Part shown: one piece after another, positions 61,777 through 64,000 of the stretch | How the letters are laid out: every line of letters begins with the position of its first letter | Position numbering within the stretch: position 1 is the stretch's first letter | Source of the DNA: Chitinophaga polysaccharea | GTDB taxonomy: Bacteria > Bacteroidota > Bacteroidia > Chitinophagales > Chitinophagaceae | Assembly: GCF_902150045.1 (NCBI RefSeq) | Contig: NZ_CABFVU010000001.1 | Location: forward strand, 2,108,001 to 2,172,000 | DNA: 64,000 nt | Reading direction: 5' to 3' | Notes under the pieces: model-generated | The model's input: only the letters and a program-made list of their open reading frames with translations | The model's database searches: none | What the model was told of the DNA's origin: nothing | Program-made: the position numbers and the translations under genes

Positions 61777-63618
61777 GCAATGGCAAATCCCCGGAAAAAA
61801 CGTTCGGGCAAAGATGAAAAATTAACCTTCAAAGAGCGGCTGGCCGCTCTTCGTAATTTACCGGCATTTTTCCGGATGGTATGGCAAACCAGCCCGGGGC
61901 TGGCCATAGCCAATACAGTGCTGAGAGTAGCCCAGGCTACCATGCCGTTATCATTATTGTATGTGGGCAAGCTGATCATTGACCAGGTAGTACATCTCGC
62001 CAAAGATCCGGGGCACTCTACTACGTGGTTGTGGCAACTGGTAGCGATGGAATTGGGCCTGGCAATAATATCTGATGCACTGAGTCGCGCTATTTCACTG
62101 TTGGATGGACTTTTGGGCGATCTGTTTGCCAACCACACCTCCGTAAAAATTATGGAACATGCTGCCCAACTAGACCTCGACCAGTTTGAAGATGCAGAAT
62201 TCTATGATAAACTGGAACGCGCCCGGCAGCAAACCAGTGGCAGAACGGTGTTGCTGGCACAGGTGCTGAGCCAGGTGCAGGATATTATTACGATTGTTTT
62301 TCTTGCAGCAGGGCTAGTGTTATTCAACCCATGGCTTATATTATTACTGCTGCTGGCAGTGATCCCGGCCTTCCTGAATGAGTCGCACTTCAACGACCTG
62401 TATTACAAACTGGCCTGGGGCCAAACATCCGACAGGCGTGAACTGGATTATATCCGCTATCTCGGCGCCAGTGATGAAACCGCAAAAGAAGTGAAAGTGT
62501 TTGATCTTTCCAATTTCCTGGTAGACCGTTTTAAGTTCATCTCCAATAAATTTTATACTGATAAAAAAGCGCTGCAGATCCGGGACTCCATCTGGGGTAC
62601 CGTTTTCGCTATAGTAGGTGCAGCCGGATATTATGCCGCTTATGTGATCATTATCCTGCAAACGATCCACGGGCATCTAAGTATCGGCGACCTGGCTTTT
62701 CTTGCGGGATCTTTCCGGCAGTTACGCACTACCTTCCAGGGCATCCTTATCCGGTTTTCCAGCGTTACACAGGGCGCTCTTTACCTGCGCGATTTGTTTG
62801 AGTTTTTTGAGATACAGCCTAAAATGGTTCCCGTACCTCATCCGCGGGCATTTCCACGACCTATTCAACAGGGATTTACTTTCGAGGATGTGGGTTTTAA
62901 ATATCTTAATTCCGATAAATGGGCCATCAGGCATCTTAGCTTCACGCTTCATCCCGGTGAAAAATTAGCGCTGGTAGGGGAGAATGGCGCTGGTAAAACC
63001 ACGCTTGTGAAACTATTGTCACGCCTCTACGATCCGGTAGAAGGCCATATTCTGCTCGATGGCATTGATCTCCGGGAATACGATCTGAAGGAATTGCGTA
63101 CGCAGGTAGGCGTTATATTCCAGGACTACCAGCGTTACCAGATGACGGTTTCGCAAAACATTGCCGTAGGCAACATTACCCAAAGCAATAACCTCCCGAT
63201 GATTGAAGATGCCGCCAGGCAAAGTCTTGCCTCCCCGCTTATAGAGAAAATGCCGCTCGGCTACGACCAGATGCTGGGCCGGCGCTTTAACCAGGGCATA
63301 GAGCTTTCCGGTGGCGAGTGGCAGAAGATAGCCCTGGCAAGGGCCTACATGAAAGATGCCCAATTGCTGATACTGGACGAGCCCACTTCTGCCCTGGATG
63401 CGCGGGCAGAATACAATGTATTTCTCCGTTTCGCGGATCTTACCCGCGATAAGACCGCAGTATTGATATCGCACCGGTTTTCTACAGTACGCATGGCTAA
63501 CCGTATCCTGGTACTGGAACGTGGTGCCCTTATTGAAATAGGGAGCCACGAAGAACTGCTTGCCCGCAAAGGGCGGTATGCCGAATTATTTGAGCTGCAG
63601 GCGGCCGGATATAAATAA
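61771..63618 (+). CDS. ABC exporter, fused permease-ATPase
   Basis: A 615-residue half-transporter. The membrane domain has six helices (about residues 35-345, with PGLAIANTVLRVAQATMPLSLLYVGKLIID and the coupling-helix region ELDYIRYLGASDETAKEVKVF). The nucleotide-binding domain starts near 365: Walker A GENGAGKTT (about 403-411), signature LSGGEWQKIALARAY (about 510-524), Walker B LLILDEPTSALD (about 530-541), H-loop LISHRF. It works as a homodimer or with a partner not in the window; the substrate cannot be named. The start at 61771 is used; ATG 61780 is an alternative. A stem covers the start codon. A terminator-type hairpin follows the downstream gap. Confidence 0.93.
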   Translation: MSAMANPRKKRSGKDEKLTFKERLAALRNLPAFFRMVWQTSPGLAIANTVLRVAQATMPLSLLYVGKLIIDQVVHLAKDPGHSTTWLWQLVAMELGLAIISDALSRAISLLDGLLGDLFANHTSVKIMEHAAQLDLDQFEDAEFYDKLERARQQTSGRTVLLAQVLSQVQDIITIVFLAAGLVLFNPWLILLLLLAVIPAFLNESHFNDLYYKLAWGQTSDRRELDYIRYLGASDETAKEVKVFDLSNFLVDRFKFISNKFYTDKKALQIRDSIWGTVFAIVGAAGYYAAYVIIILQTIHGHLSIGDLAFLAGSFRQLRTTFQGILIRFSSVTQGALYLRDLFEFFEIQPKMVPVPHPRAFPRPIQQGFTFEDVGFKYLNSDKWAIRHLSFTLHPGEKLALVGENGAGKTTLVKLLSRLYDPVEGHILLDGIDLREYDLKELRTQVGVIFQDYQRYQMTVSQNIAVGNITQSNNLPMIEDAARQSLASPLIEKMPLGYDQMLGRRFNQGIELSGGEWQKIALARAYMKDAQLLILDEPTSALDARAEYNVFLRFADLTRDKTAVLISHRFSTVRMANRILVLERGALIEIGSHEELLARKGRYAELFELQAAGYK

Positions 63619-63680
63619 GTAAATATGGGGCGCGGAGCTTCGCTTAAACGATCTCCGGCCTTCATCAGGTAACCAAATAA

Positions 63681-63711
63681 AAAAGGGTGTATCTAATTTT
63701 GATACACCCTT
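63681..63711 (-). terminator. Hairpin terminator, chiefly for the minus-strand gene
   Basis: aagggtgtatc (63683-63693) pairs perfectly with gatacaccctt (63701-63711) with a 7-nt loop. On the minus strand it is followed by TTTTTTA; on the plus strand only by tctataaaa. It lies between the ABC exporter and the minus-strand partial gene, so it may serve both. Confidence 0.75.
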
Positions 63712-63767
63712 CTATAAAACCTATGGCGGAAAGAAGAGGTAATCCCTCTTTCCTTATCTGACGCGGC

Positions 63768-64000
63768 TCAGCGGCTGATACCCCTATTATCTGTTTTTTT
63801 ATCTGCCGGCGGTGCCTCGCGGAGATAGCACCATTTTAAGGTAATGGCCAGCAGTAACATGATCAACGTAGCAACAACACCCACCCAGGGAACCTGTTTC
63901 TTTTCCTTACGTGCAGCTTCAATCTTTTTCCAGGCCCGCTGCGGATGGAACCTGCTTATCTGTCGCAATTCTTCTTTTAAGGTAGCTTCCTTTGTCAGCT
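63768..64000 (-). CDS. Hypothetical protein with a C-terminal membrane helix (5' partial)
   Basis: The frame is open to the right edge, so the gene starts outside the window. The visible end (about 77 residues) reads basic and helical (LRQISRFHPQRAWKKIEAARKEKKQ), then one membrane helix (VPWVGVVATLIMLLLAITLKW) and a short tail (CYLREAPPADKKTDNRGISR). The family is not recognised. The placement of a basic segment before the helix is compatible with a single-span protein with its N-terminus in the cytosol. A terminator hairpin lies 57 bp after its stop. Confidence 0.55.
   Translation of the reverse strand, partial: LTKEATLKEELRQISRFHPQRAWKKIEAARKEKKQVPWVGVVATLIMLLLAITLKWCYLREAPPADKKTDNRGISR

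Noticed and set aside
1-64000. tRNA, rRNA, riboswitch or prophage regions
   Set aside because: No clover-leaf with acceptor/anticodon pattern, rRNA signature, known riboswitch core or phage structural genes was found by eye; a covariance-model scan would be needed to exclude small RNAs.

Overview
The window looks like a chromosomal segment of a Bacteroidota bacterium, most probably Chitinophagaceae (Chitinophaga-like). This is inferred from type IX secretion (T9SS) cargo and helper genes, a TonB-dependent receptor with an N-terminal carboxypeptidase-regulatory domain, a DUF5606 protein, GH92 and CBM9 glycan genes, very few Shine-Dalgarno sites, and several promoters of the Bacteroidetes -7 type TAnnTTTG. 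No rRNA, tRNA, CRISPR array, integrase or recognisable transposase was seen.

Region 0-6.3 kb: an outer-membrane beta-barrel gene, then a metal (probably zinc) homeostasis block. A divergent promoter region carries a perfect palindrome (5065-5083) over the -33 element of a merC-like / CobW GTPase / TonB-receptor gene string on the minus strand. SCO1 and a Fur-family regulator (probably Zur) run on the plus strand. Region 6.3-22.3 kb is mostly housekeeping: M3 oligoendopeptidase, DUF5606 protein, a lamin-tail surface protein, asd, several very small ORFs, a DUF2461 protein, an OmpL-like porin with an ammonium transporter, uvrB, S1/P1 nuclease, a PfkB kinase and a MATE exporter.

Region 22.7-46 kb is dominated by one gene for a protein of about 5,000 residues: 12 copies of a beta-rich module, most with a CxxC motif, combined with about 33 Ig-like domains, one Fn3 domain and a T9SS type B C-terminus. 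It is followed by a PorP/SprF-like gene and an OmpA/PD40 gene. Divergent from it is a STAND-type P-loop NTPase, across a 640-bp AT-rich region with 9-bp TGTTCA direct repeats. A transglutaminase-like membrane protein and a ClC channel follow the NTPase.

Region 48-64 kb: a KefF/KefC pair, small proteins, a DUF5009-type acyltransferase, an M13 peptidase, then a glycan block (CBM9-like protein, GHL10-like glycosidase, GH92 alpha-mannosidase, GT87-like transferase), an ABC exporter and a partial gene running off the right edge.

The most unusual structure is a dispersed repeat family: a conserved 18-nt core (TTGTCTGACTCAGGATTA) followed by 9-nt units of the type CTGATTAnn, found as six arms at gene ends. 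Two arms face each other around a gene for a GxxExxY (PD-(D/E)XK-like) protein at 54.5-55.2 kb. Two others face each other around only a hairpin at 19.7-19.9 kb. The right arm of the GxxExxY unit lies inside the next gene and encodes most of its signal peptide. This suggests an undescribed nuclease-associated repeat element and is the main candidate for follow-up.
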